From Palsa-1033 sp963735455 (GTDB lineage: Bacteria > Chloroflexota > Limnocylindria > Limnocylindrales > CSP1-4): 64,000 nt of DNA. Positions 28,933 to 37,747 of the stretch are shown in pieces. Within the stretch, counting starts at the first letter, position 1, and each line of letters starts with the position of its first letter. The stretch covers positions 1,426,001 through 1,490,000 of the forward strand of contig CAVTKZ010000002.1 in NCBI GenBank assembly GCA_963735455.1, read 5' to 3'. The translations under genes and the position numbers were made by a program. The notes under the pieces were generated by a model. It was given only the letters and a program-made list of their open reading frames with translations, was not told the origin of the DNA and ran no database searches.

Positions 28933-30474
28933 GTGACGCCCCGCTCAGAGCCGGCCAAGGTCGGGCGACAGGCCCTGTACCGGTTGCTGGCGACCGACCC
29001 GCGTCAGGAGCCCCTCTTCCCCACGACCTTGCTCGACCTGCAGGCGTCGAACGGCGAGGTCGTCGACGCGGACTGGCTGCTGTCCACCTGGGCGGCCCGG
29101 ACGTCCGGCTCGCTGTTGCCCGGAACGACCGGCCGGCCGGCACGCCGGCTGGTGGACTATCCCTGGCCGCTGTCACTCGATCCGGGCGGCTCGCGACCCG
29201 CCTATGTCGGGGCCAATGATCGCTGGCGGGCCTGGCGCCCCGCCGAGGAACCGGTCCGGAGCGCAGATCCGGAACGGTTCCTCGCCCGCTTGATCGAGCC
29301 GCTGGTGATCACCGAGTCGGCCGAGTTCCTCGAATCCCAGGTCAGTGCCGGCGGGCCGGGCCGGCTGGCGGCCCAGGCCCTGCTCGTCCAGGCGCTGCCC
29401 GCGATCCGCCGCTCGCTGGCCGCCGGGGCCGCCCATCGCCACGCCTGGGCCGACACCTTCGCACTGTGGGCCCTGACCCGCCGGCCGCGGATCCTGCGCC
29501 GGGTCCACCCGTTCGCGCTGGCGATCGCCGACGGCTATGCGGCCACGGCCCTGATCGACGAGGGGATCGGGCGCGGCTCGGAGCCGCCCTTCCAGGATCG
29601 GCCGCTGGCTTCGATCAGCGCCCAGCTCGCCAGCGGCCTGATCGCCCTTGGCCTTCGCCCCAAGCTGGTGGCCGCCCTGATCGGGTTCGTCAAGCGCTCC
29701 GAGGACGCGCTCGGCGGCTGGGGCGACGGCGGCGGACCGGTCGATGTCCTGACCAGCCTCGTCGCGGCCGAGCTCCTCGGCCAGACCGACCCGGAGTTCG
29801 ATCCCCGCCTGACGATGGTCGCCCTGTGCGCCCTCCAGGATCCCGACGGCTGGTGGCGGGCGACCGGACCCGACGCGGTGTGGACCACGCGGGCGGTCGC
29901 CGAGCTGCTCGTGGCCCTGGAGCTGCCCTTCGCTGTGCGCTGGCGCTGGCCGCAGCTCGCGATCGAGCACCGCGACCGGCGGACGGGCCTGGCCTGGGGA
30001 ACCTGGCTGGCCGACCTCGGCCGGCTGATGAGCGAGGTGCCCGGCCTGTCGCGCTCCCGGATCGAGATCGCGTTCATCGACCTGGCCGGCTTCGGGGCCT
30101 GGAACACGCGCTTCGGCCAGCCCCTCGGCGATCGCGTCCTGCGCTCCTTCGCCCAGACCCTGGCCGAGATCCCGGGGACGGTCGCCACCCGCGATGGCGG
30201 CGACGAGTTCGTCGTCCTCGGCGCGCCGACCGCCGACGACCTGGAGGCCCGGATGCGCGAGGCATGCGTCGCGTGGCAGCAGCGCTTCCGGACCGAGTAC
30301 GGCGCCGAGCTTGCCCCGGTCCGGCCGCGGGTCCTGATCACGACCACGACCGGCGGCCGGCTGCTGGCCGCTCGGGATGCCCTCGGCTTCGCGATCGGCA
30401 CGCTCAAGGCCCGCTGGCCCGACCCGCCCGACGCCGGGGTGATCGAACGGGTGAGCCTCCGGCCGAGCGCCTGA
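28933..30474 (+). CDS. Alpha/alpha-toroid-like domain fused to a GGDEF domain
   Basis: About 513 residues from GTG 28933 (GTG 28888 also possible; GGGAG lies upstream of the former). Residues about 130-340 form helical repeats with terpene-cyclase/prenyltransferase-like motifs: DALGGWGDGGGPVDVLTSLV, then DPDGWWRATGPDAVWTTRAV. The C-terminal 150 residues are a diguanylate-cyclase-type domain with intact GGDEF at 422-426 and the supporting FIDLAGFGAWNTRFG segment. No RxxD inhibitory site precedes the motif. No membrane segment is seen. It may make c-di-GMP in response to a hydrophobic ligand held in the toroid; this is inference. Confidence 0.75.
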   Translation: MTPRSEPAKVGRQALYRLLATDPRQEPLFPTTLLDLQASNGEVVDADWLLSTWAARTSGSLLPGTTGRPARRLVDYPWPLSLDPGGSRPAYVGANDRWRAWRPAEEPVRSADPERFLARLIEPLVITESAEFLESQVSAGGPGRLAAQALLVQALPAIRRSLAAGAAHRHAWADTFALWALTRRPRILRRVHPFALAIADGYAATALIDEGIGRGSEPPFQDRPLASISAQLASGLIALGLRPKLVAALIGFVKRSEDALGGWGDGGGPVDVLTSLVAAELLGQTDPEFDPRLTMVALCALQDPDGWWRATGPDAVWTTRAVAELLVALELPFAVRWRWPQLAIEHRDRRTGLAWGTWLADLGRLMSEVPGLSRSRIEIAFIDLAGFGAWNTRFGQPLGDRVLRSFAQTLAEIPGTVATRDGGDEFVVLGAPTADDLEARMREACVAWQQRFRTEYGAELAPVRPRVLITTTTGGRLLAARDALGFAIGTLKARWPDPPDAGVIERVSLRPSA

Positions 30475-30545
30475 CAGGGGGCAACGCGGCCCGGCACCCG
30501 GCCGGCCGATCGGCGAGACAGGATGGCTCGCGCTACGCTGCGGTC

Positions 30546-31121
30546 ATGTTCAACCCGCGGGGCTCGATCACGGTCATCACCGGGCCCATGTTCAGCGGCA
30601 AGACGGCCGAGCTGATCCGCCTCTGCGAGCGGGCCCGGATCGCCCGCCGGAAGGTGGTCCTGATCCGGCCCGCGCTCGACAACCGGACCGAGCCGGAGAC
30701 CGTCCGCAGCCGCTTCGGGGTCGCCTTTCCGGCCCGGCCGGTCCCCGATTCGAGCTCGATCGAAGCGGTCGTGACCGAGACCCGGGCCGACGTCGTGGCC
30801 ATCGAGGAGGCCCAGTTCTTCGATGCCGGGCTGGTCGCCGTCGCCGAGCGGCTGGCCGATCGGGACCGGGCGGTGATCGTCAATGGGCTGAACCGGGACT
30901 TCCTGGGGCGGCCGTTCGGACCGGTGCCCGACCTGCTGGCCATCGCCGACGAGATCCTGATGCTGAGCGCGATCTGCATGATCTGCGGCGAGGCCGCCTC
31001 GCGGACCCAGCGCCTGGTTGACGGCCGGCCTGCCTCGGGCAGTGACCCCCTGGTGGTGATCGGGGGAATGGGCGACGAGCGCTACGAGGCCCGCTGCCGG
31101 AAGCACCACGAGATCGGCTAG
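30546..31121 (+). CDS. tdk: Thymidine kinase (type II)
   Basis: Phosphorylates thymidine to dTMP in the salvage pathway. Walker A is GPMFSGKT (residues 13-20), the DxA-like motif is IEEAQFF, and the lasso/zinc-binding part carries CMICG and a C-terminal CRKHHE. The GLNRDFLGRPFG loop is diagnostic of type II enzymes. The 191-residue length is normal. ATG 30546 is preceded by an intergenic gap of about 70 bp after the GGDEF gene. Confidence 0.96.
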   Translation: MFNPRGSITVITGPMFSGKTAELIRLCERARIARRKVVLIRPALDNRTEPETVRSRFGVAFPARPVPDSSSIEAVVTETRADVVAIEEAQFFDAGLVAVAERLADRDRAVIVNGLNRDFLGRPFGPVPDLLAIADEILMLSAICMICGEAASRTQRLVDGRPASGSDPLVVIGGMGDERYEARCRKHHEIG

Positions 31122-31252
31122 CGGGTCGCCAAGGAACGCCTCCGTGGACCCAGCGGCAAATTGGTCGGGGCCCAGGGTCGGAACGTTTGGCCGTCGTGAA
31201 GGGGACCCCCGGCCCATGGCGACGACGGTGACCCGGGTCAACACTCGGGGTC

Positions 31253-33394
31253 ATGACCAAGACGGCGCACCTCGCGGGAACGTCCAGGACCCGACGGCGG
31301 GAGCACGTGGCCAGCCTCTGGCTGCGCCGCCGCCTGCGCACGGATCCGCACGTCCTGCTGGCCCTTGCCCTGGCGATCCCGACCATCCTCGTGGACGTCC
31401 TTGACCAGGGCCCGAACGAGCTGGCGGTCGGTGTCTTCGCCGTGGCCTACCTGGCCGCCCAGGTCGGCTTGAGCGGGGCCGGCCTGGCCCTCGGAATCGC
31501 GCCCACCAGCTATTCGACCCGGAGGCTTTCGCTGCGGGGAATCCCGGGCGTCGATCGCTGGTCGCTGATGCGCCTGATCCTGGCCGTCGGCTTCGTGGCC
31601 ATCGGCGCCTACGCGACCGCCGATGACCACAGCGTGCCCCTCGCGCCGCTGTATATCCCGGTGATCGGCGTCGCGGCGGCCATCGGCGCGAGCGAAGGCC
31701 TGGTGGTCCTGGTCGTAGTCGCCTTCGCCCGCCTGGCGCTCCTGATCAGCGGCCCGGCACAGCCCGCGGCGGCGACCGAGCAGGGCCTCGTCCTGGGCGT
31801 GGTCGGAGTGATCCTGGCCGTCGGTACCCGCCGGACGGTCTCATCCCTGGGCCTGGCCCTCGAGCGGCTGCGGACGATGAACGCCACCGAACGTGAGCGC
31901 AACCGGCAGATTGCCGGCCTGGACGCCGTCGGGCGGACCCTCGCCGCGAACGGACCGGAGCCGGCCGCCCTCCAGGCGGTCATGGACCTGCTGACCGGCC
32001 CATTCGGCTACAGCCACGGCTCGATCTACCTGGGCGAGGCCCTCGGCGGCTCACCCACCGAGCTGCGGATGGGCGCCGCCCACGGCTATGCCGAGCCGAT
32101 CGCCACCTTTGACGGCAGCCGGGGGGTGATCGGCCGGGTGATCCGGACCGGCCAGCCGAGCCTGGTCCCGGACGTGACCCTCGACCCCGACTACGTCGGT
32201 GCGGCGAGCAACATGCGCAGCGAGATCTGCGTGCCGCTGGTTGCCGGCGACGAGCTGCTGGGGATCGTGAACATCGAGTCCGACCGCGGCAGCTTGGACG
32301 AGCACGACCTCGAGATCGTCCGGCTGGTCGCCGACCGACTGGGCGCCGCCCTTGCCCTCGCCCGCGAGCGACGGGGGCTGGCGGCGCGGGCCCAGCTCCT
32401 GCAGCGCGTCGTGAACTTCGGGCAAGTGGTCAACTCGACCCTCGACGGGGCGATCCTGTACGACCGGATCGTGGCCGGGGTGACCGAGGTCGTCCATGCC
32501 GACAGCGCGATCCTGACCCTCCTTGACCGGTCCGACGGCTCGTACCGGCTGCGCGCCTTCGGTGGTGACAACCGGGAGTACCTCGGGGCGGCCATCCGCC
32601 CCGGCGAAGGCGTGGGCGGCCGGGCGATCCGTGATCGGGCGCCGGTCCTCGACCACGCCTACGAGCGGCGCAGCCTGCCGGCTGCGACGGCCGGCGCCCA
32701 GACCCCTGACGTGATGGCCAGCCTGGCCGTGCCCCTGATCCGCGACCAGGTGGTCGTCGGCGCCCTGACCCTGGTCCGCTTCGATGCCACGGACCGGTTC
32801 AACGAGCTCGAGCTCGAGGTCGTCCAGATCCTGGGCGCCCAGGTTGCCCTGGCGGTGACCAACGCGGACCTCCACGCCGAGGTGATGGAGGCATCGATCC
32901 GGGACTCGCTCACGGGCACCTTCAACCGGCGCCACTTCGAGCCAAGCCTGGAACGGATGATCGCCGCCCGGCGGCGGCTGGCGGTCCGGGACCGGCAACC
33001 CCTCTCGGGGATCCTGTTCGACCTCGACGAGTTCGGGGCGTTCAACAAGCTCCACGGCCACCAGACCGGCGACGCGGTCCTGCGCACCTTCGGCAAGCTC
33101 CTCCTGGAGCGCTTTCGGGCGAGCGACCTGGTCGCCCGCTACGGCGGCGAGGAGTTCGTGGCGATCCTCGAGGGGACCGGCCGCGACGACGCGTTCCGGA
33201 TCGCCGAGGACGTCCGCGAGGCATTTGCCCTGCAGACGGTCCGCGGAGCCTCGGGCCAGCACCTCTCGGCGACCGTCTCGGCAGGCTGCGCCGAGCTCGG
33301 TCCAGATGATGGCCTGACCGAGCTGCTGGGCGCCTGCGACGTGGGCCTGGCGATGGCCAAGGGCGCCGGCCGCAACCAGGTTGTCGCTGCCTGA
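31253..33394 (+). CDS. Membrane diguanylate cyclase with two GAF domains
   Basis: 713 residues. The N-terminal 200 residues hold about six transmembrane helices. Two GAF domains follow: residues about 225-375 (GVIGRVIRTGQPSLVPDV) and 385-545 (GVGGRAIRDRAPVLDHAY). The GGDEF domain (about 555-713) has the active-site form RYGGEEF and an RxxD inhibitory site (RASD) five residues before it, so product inhibition by c-di-GMP is expected. FDLDEFGAFNKLHGHQTGD is the usual Mg/GTP-binding region. It synthesises c-di-GMP in response to a small ligand or redox cue sensed by the GAF domains. Confidence 0.94.
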   Translation: MTKTAHLAGTSRTRRREHVASLWLRRRLRTDPHVLLALALAIPTILVDVLDQGPNELAVGVFAVAYLAAQVGLSGAGLALGIAPTSYSTRRLSLRGIPGVDRWSLMRLILAVGFVAIGAYATADDHSVPLAPLYIPVIGVAAAIGASEGLVVLVVVAFARLALLISGPAQPAAATEQGLVLGVVGVILAVGTRRTVSSLGLALERLRTMNATERERNRQIAGLDAVGRTLAANGPEPAALQAVMDLLTGPFGYSHGSIYLGEALGGSPTELRMGAAHGYAEPIATFDGSRGVIGRVIRTGQPSLVPDVTLDPDYVGAASNMRSEICVPLVAGDELLGIVNIESDRGSLDEHDLEIVRLVADRLGAALALARERRGLAARAQLLQRVVNFGQVVNSTLDGAILYDRIVAGVTEVVHADSAILTLLDRSDGSYRLRAFGGDNREYLGAAIRPGEGVGGRAIRDRAPVLDHAYERRSLPAATAGAQTPDVMASLAVPLIRDQVVVGALTLVRFDATDRFNELELEVVQILGAQVALAVTNADLHAEVMEASIRDSLTGTFNRRHFEPSLERMIAARRRLAVRDRQPLSGILFDLDEFGAFNKLHGHQTGDAVLRTFGKLLLERFRASDLVARYGGEEFVAILEGTGRDDAFRIAEDVREAFALQTVRGASGQHLSATVSAGCAELGPDDGLTELLGACDVGLAMAKGAGRNQVVAA

Positions 33395-33519
33395 CCCGGC
33401 GAAACGGGCTCCATCAATTATCGAGTTTGGTCTGGTGGACGGGGGCCAGAATGCGTATGCTCTGGAACGGCGGACGGGGAGGGTCCACGTTCGCGTCACC
33501 ACCTCATCAGGGAGGCACG

Positions 33520-34137
33520 ATGGATCAGAGTGGATCGACCGGCGGCCAGGGCGCGCCGACGGGACCGACTTCCGGCTGGAGCGCCCCCCCGCCCCCACCG
33601 GTGCAGCCGGGACCGAGCGGCTTCGTGTACGCGGACGTCCCGAACCGCGCCATCGCCTACATCATCGACGCGATCATTCTGGGCATCGTCAACATCGTGA
33701 TCTTCGCGATCCTTGCCGGCGTTGGGCTGAGGGTCTCGACGTTTGATCTGGTCAACGGCTACCAGTACAACTACCTCTTCTCGATCGTCTACGCGGTGAT
33801 CGGGCTGGCGATCAGTGGCGGCTACTTCATCTACACCTGGACGAAGCGGCGGTCCACGATCGGCATGCAGGTCCTCGGGATGCAGATCGGCGACGCCGGC
33901 AGCGGTGCCACCCTGACCCAGGACCAGGCGATCAAGCGCTGGATCGCCCTCGGCGCCCCATTCGGGGTCGTCCAGGCGCTGAACCCCCTGCCGCTTCTGG
34001 GCCTCCTCGTCGGCCTGGCAGCGTTGGGCTGGTTCATCTACCTCGTGTACACGACGTATTCGAGCCCGACCAAGCAGGGCTGGCACGACATCTTCGCCCA
34101 CACGATGGTGGTCAAGGCGACCAACACCGTCCGCTAG
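33520..34137 (+). CDS. RDD family membrane protein
   Basis: 205 residues from ATG 33520, with GGGAGG upstream. A Pro/Gly-rich cytoplasmic head (about 1-40) precedes an RDD domain with the first-helix motif NRAIAYIIDAIILGIVNIVI, a second helix around SIVYAVIGLAISGGYFIY, the conserved STIGMQVLGMQI loop and a third helix LGLLVGLAALGWFIYLVY, ending in QGWHDIFAHTMVV. RDD proteins are small integral membrane proteins, some linked to ion exchange; the role here is unknown. A GC-rich hairpin follows the stop. Confidence 0.88.
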   Translation: MDQSGSTGGQGAPTGPTSGWSAPPPPPVQPGPSGFVYADVPNRAIAYIIDAIILGIVNIVIFAILAGVGLRVSTFDLVNGYQYNYLFSIVYAVIGLAISGGYFIYTWTKRRSTIGMQVLGMQIGDAGSGATLTQDQAIKRWIALGAPFGVVQALNPLPLLGLLVGLAALGWFIYLVYTTYSSPTKQGWHDIFAHTMVVKATNTVR

Positions 34138-34156
34138 GATCGCGTTCGCCTGACGA

Positions 34157-34191
34157 ACGAGGCCCGGCGCCGGTGCGGCTCCGGGCCTCGT
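34157..34191 (+). terminator. Strong hairpin after the RDD gene
   Basis: A perfect 11-bp stem (ACGAGGCCCGG / CCGGGCCTCGT) with a 13-nt loop lies 20 bp after the RDD stop and just before the alcohol dehydrogenase gene. There is no T tract, so it would be a weak intrinsic terminator or a processing/stability hairpin. Confidence 0.6.
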
Positions 34192-34212
34192 CATGTCCGG
34201 CACACTAGGCCG

Positions 34213-35322
34213 ATGCGCGCCGCCGTCCTCCAGCACGCCGGCCAGCCGGTCACGATCGAAGAGGTCCAGCTCGACCCGCCCCGGGCCGGTGAGATCCGGG
34301 TCCGGATGCTGGCCAGCGGCGTCTGCCACTCGGACCTCCACCTGCGCGACGGCGAATGGCCCCGGCAGGGCCCCTTCGTGATCGGCCACGAAGGATCCGG
34401 GATCGTCGAGGAGCTGGGGCCGGGGGTGGACCCGGCGACGAGCGGGCTGAGCGTCGGCCGGCTGGTTGCCCTGAGCTGGTACGCCCCGTGCGGCGCTTGT
34501 CCGGCCTGCCGGGCCGGCCGCGAATGGCTGTGCTCGAGCTCCGGTTCCAGCCGCCATCGCCTGGCCGACGGCTCGACCCGGCTGCACCGGCTCGACGGGT
34601 CGGAGGTCTATCCCTACTGCGGCCTTGGGACCATGGCCGAGGCGACCGTCGTGCCAGCCGGCGCCGCGATCCCGATGCCGGCCGGCACCCCGCCGGAGGT
34701 TGCCGCGCTGATCGGCTGCTGCGTCTCGACCGGGGTCGGGGCGGTGCTCAAGACCGCCCGCGTGCCGGCCGGCTCGAGGGTTGTCGTGATCGGCCTCGGC
34801 GGGGTCGGCCTGTCGATCGCGATGGGTGCCGTCGTGGCCGGCGCCGCGACGATCGTGGCCGTCGATCGGGTGCCGGCCAAGCTCGAGCGAGCCGTCGAGC
34901 TCGGGGCGACGGCGACCGTCCTGGCCGGCGACGATCCGGCGACGACCGAGGTCCAGGTCCGGGAGCTGACCGATGGCGGGCCGGACTACGCCTTCGAGGC
35001 GATCGGCCTGGCCATGACGATCGAGCTGGCCATTCGCCTCCTGCCGCCGGGCGGCACGGCCGTCCTGGTCGGGATGACCCCGTTCGGGGTCCATGCCCGC
35101 TTCGAGGTCTTCCCCTTCGTCGACGGCAGCCGCTCGATCCTGGGCAGCAACTACGGCTTCGCGGTGGCCTCGGTTGATTTCCCGCGTTACGCCCAGCTCT
35201 TCCTGGCCGGACGCCTGCCGATCGACCGGCTCGTCGAGCGGCGGATCGACCTGGACGGCGTGGAGGCCGCCTTCGACCGGCTGCGGGCCGGCGCCGGGCT
35301 GCGCAGCGTGGTGGGCTTCTAG
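34213..35322 (+). CDS. Zinc-dependent alcohol dehydrogenase (class III-like MDR)
   Basis: 369 residues. Catalytic zinc ligands are in GVCHSDLHL and GHEGSGIVEELG. Structural zinc cysteines lie in CGACPACRAGREWLC. The Rossmann nucleotide-binding loop is VVVIGLGGVGLSIA, followed by an acidic VAVDR that favours NAD(H). The overall sequence resembles the S-(hydroxymethyl)mycothiol/glutathione dehydrogenase and benzyl alcohol dehydrogenase branch. It oxidises a primary alcohol or aldehyde adduct; the substrate cannot be fixed from sequence. Its 3' end overlaps the convergent MFS gene by 4 bp. Confidence 0.93.
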   Translation: MRAAVLQHAGQPVTIEEVQLDPPRAGEIRVRMLASGVCHSDLHLRDGEWPRQGPFVIGHEGSGIVEELGPGVDPATSGLSVGRLVALSWYAPCGACPACRAGREWLCSSSGSSRHRLADGSTRLHRLDGSEVYPYCGLGTMAEATVVPAGAAIPMPAGTPPEVAALIGCCVSTGVGAVLKTARVPAGSRVVVIGLGGVGLSIAMGAVVAGAATIVAVDRVPAKLERAVELGATATVLAGDDPATTEVQVRELTDGGPDYAFEAIGLAMTIELAIRLLPPGGTAVLVGMTPFGVHARFEVFPFVDGSRSILGSNYGFAVASVDFPRYAQLFLAGRLPIDRLVERRIDLDGVEAAFDRLRAGAGLRSVVGF

Positions 35323-36633
35323 CCCCGGGCCGGCATCACGTTGCGCCACAGCTCGGGAAAGAGCCGGGCGACGGCCGCCACGCCGACCAGGCACAGCAGG
35401 CCGCCCGAGACGACCGAGATCTGGGCCCCGAACAGGGCCGCCACGCCGGTCGCCTCGAGGTCGCCCATCCGCGGGCCGCTGGTCACGACCAGCATGTGGA
35501 TCGACATCACCCGGCCGCGAAGCTCGTCCGGCGCCTCGAGCTGGATGATCGTCGAGCGGAATACGGCCGACAGGACGTCGGCCGCGCCGGCGATCGCCAG
35601 GAAGCCCAGGGCCAGCGGGAACGAGAAGGTGGCCAGCCCGAAGGCGGCGATCGCCAGGCCCCATACGATCACCGCCAGGGCGACGGCCCGGCCCGTCCGC
35701 CGCACGTGCGAGACCCAGCCCGACAAGAGGGCCCCGAAGAACGCCCCAACGCCTGGGGCGGCGGCCATCAGCCCGACCCCGATCGGGCCCACCCGGAAGA
35801 CGTCCAGGGCGAGGACCGGGAAGAGGGCCGTGGGCATCCCGAAGATCATCGCCACGAGGTCGATCGCGAACGTCGACAGGATGATCCGCCGCTCGGCCGC
35901 GTAGCGCAGACCCTCGCGGATCGCGGCGATCCCCGGCCGGGTGACCTGGCCGACCGGAGGCAAGCGGCCCGATCACGAGCAGCGCCCCGAGCGAGGCCGC
36001 GAACGTGACGACGTCGGCTGCATACGCGCCGGGCAGGCCGACCGTGGCCAGGAGCAGGCCGCCGATCGCCGGTCCGACGACCGACGCCGCCTGGAAGTTG
36101 AGCTGGTTCAGGGCGATCGCGGCCGGCAGGTGGGCGGGGCTGACCAGCCGGGGGATCGCCGCCGAGCGAGTCGGGCCGTCGACCGAGCTCAGGCCGGCGG
36201 CGATGAAGGCCACCCCGAAGATCGCGGCCAGGGGCGGCCCCGGGATGAGCGCCAGGACGACCAGGCTGAGGCTGGTCAGGGCCATCCCGACCTGGGTCAC
36301 GATCAGCACCTTGCGCCGGTCCACGGCGTCCGCCAGCGAGCCGGCACCCAGCGAGAAGACCAGGATCGGGACCAGCTGGGCGAGCACGAGCGCCCCGATC
36401 GCGAGCGTCGAACCGGTCAGGACATAGACCTGGAAGGGCAGCGCGATCCGGGTGACCTGGGTGCCCATCCCCGACACGACCTGGCCGAACCACAGCAGCC
36501 GGAATTCGGGGTGCTCGCGCAGCGGCGTGGTATCCAGGAAGATCCGGCGGATTCGCCCGGGCCGGCTGCCCCGTGGAGGCGGCTGCGGGCCGGATATCGA
36601 TCCCGGGCTGGCCGGCGGACCGTCCTCAGCCAC
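35319..36633 (-). CDS. MFS transporter (EntS/MFS_3-like exporter), frameshifted
   Basis: The N-terminal half starts at GTG 36633 with PLREHPEFRLLWFGQVVSGM, typical of the MFS_3 (enterobactin exporter-like) family, and carries GSLADAVDRRKVL between helices 2 and 3. At 35962-35964 an extra base breaks the frame in the centre (LLVIGPL). The other frame continues directly with PPVGQVTRPGIAAIREGLRY and helices 7-12 to TAG 35319. Restored, it has about 437 residues and 12 helices. The start overlaps the stop of the upstream 58-residue membrane gene by 8 bp, suggesting coupling. Confidence 0.88.
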
Positions 36634-36802
36634 GGATCAGCCAGGTGACCGACACCTGGCCGGGCGAGGGCGACGGCGTCGATCCCCCACGGGTCGCGGT
36701 CAGGCGGCTGAGCAGGAGCGCCCCGACGAGGATGATCGCGATCAGCAGGATGATCGACACCAGCCGGTAGGGACTGCCTCCGGTTCGACCGCGATGGGCC
36801 AT
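36626..36802 (-). CDS. Small single-pass membrane protein
   Basis: 58 residues: MAHRGRTGGSPYR, then a transmembrane helix (LVSIILLIAIILVGALLL), then SRLTATRGGSTPSPSPGQ and VSVTWLIRG. Positive charges before the helix predict N-in topology. It overlaps the MFS exporter start by 8 bp and may be a helper subunit of it. No known domain is recognised. Confidence 0.6.
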   Translation of the reverse strand: MAHRGRTGGSPYRLVSIILLIAIILVGALLLSRLTATRGGSTPSPSPGQVSVTWLIRG

Positions 36803-37081
36803 CGGCGCCCGGGGTCGGATGGTGCCGGCCAATGAGCCTCCCTGGCGGCGAAGGGACACCGCCGCGCACTGAAGACAAGCTCGCTTGCAACCGTAGAGTA
36901 GCCCCCGGCAGGGGGGCCTGTTGAGCACCACCGTCCGGTCGGGCGGCGCCCCGGGGATGGGCCGGTCGAGTCCGTTAGGTCCGCGTTGATCGCCCGAAAA
37001 CCCGGGCCTGCCATCGTGGCCTTGTGGCCGGGCCGTGGGTGCCAGCCGCACTGCCGGACGATCTGAGTGGAGGTGATTTGA

Positions 37082-37747
37082 TTGGCCGTCATGCTCGTCG
37101 CCAGCGCCGGAACCCGGCGGATCCCGGTCGCGGTCACCACCGCCGACCCGCTATCGCGGGCCGGGATCGCCAGCCAGCTGCGCGGCAGCCAGCTGATCGA
37201 GGTCGTCGAAGAATCCCGGCTTGACCTCGACAGCCGCCCGGAGGCCGTCGCGGTTGTCGTCGCCGATCAGTGGGAGGAGGACACCGCCCGGACGATCCGG
37301 GGGCTCCGCCAGCGCGGCATCGAGCGGGTCGTGCTGCTCGTCAGCCGCCTCGATGACAAGGGCCTGCTGGGCGCCGTCGAGGCGGGCGCCTGCGGGATCC
37401 TCCGCCGGCAGCAGGCCACCTCGGCCAACCTGGTGTCGGCGATCCGCTCGGCAGCCGCCGGCGAGGGCACCTTGCCGCCCGATCTGCTGGGCCGCCTGCT
37501 CGACCAGGTCGGCCGCCTGCAGCGCCAGGTCCTCAAGCCCCGCGGGCTGACGATTGGCGGCCTGACCGAGCGCGAGATCGAAGTCCTCAAGCTGCTGGCT
37601 GAGGGCCTCGACACGGCCGAGGTCGGCGAGCGCCTGTTCCTCTCAGATCGGACGGTCAAGACGATCGTCCACGACGTGACCAGCCGGCTCGAGCTGCGCA
37701 ACCGGACGCACGCGGTCGCCCATGCGATTCGGCTGGGCCTGATCTAA
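37082..37747 (+). CDS. LuxR/NarL-family response-regulator-like protein next to the eCIS locus
   Basis: 221 residues. A degenerate receiver domain (about 1-125; VAVVVADQWEEDTARTI is where the phosphoacceptor would be, and GLLGAVEAGACGILRR the usual end) is followed by a LuxR helix-turn-helix: LTEREIEVLKLLAEGLDTAE, then RLFLSDRTVKTIVHDVTSRL. The TTG start is chosen because GGAGGTG lies eight bases upstream; ATG 37091 is an alternative. Its TAA overlaps the TAG of the convergent DUF4157 gene. It is the nearest regulator on this side of the injection-system cluster, so control of that locus is a reasonable inference. Confidence 0.88.
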   Translation: MAVMLVASAGTRRIPVAVTTADPLSRAGIASQLRGSQLIEVVEESRLDLDSRPEAVAVVVADQWEEDTARTIRGLRQRGIERVVLLVSRLDDKGLLGAVEAGACGILRRQQATSANLVSAIRSAAAGEGTLPPDLLGRLLDQVGRLQRQVLKPRGLTIGGLTEREIEVLKLLAEGLDTAEVGERLFLSDRTVKTIVHDVTSRLELRNRTHAVAHAIRLGLI

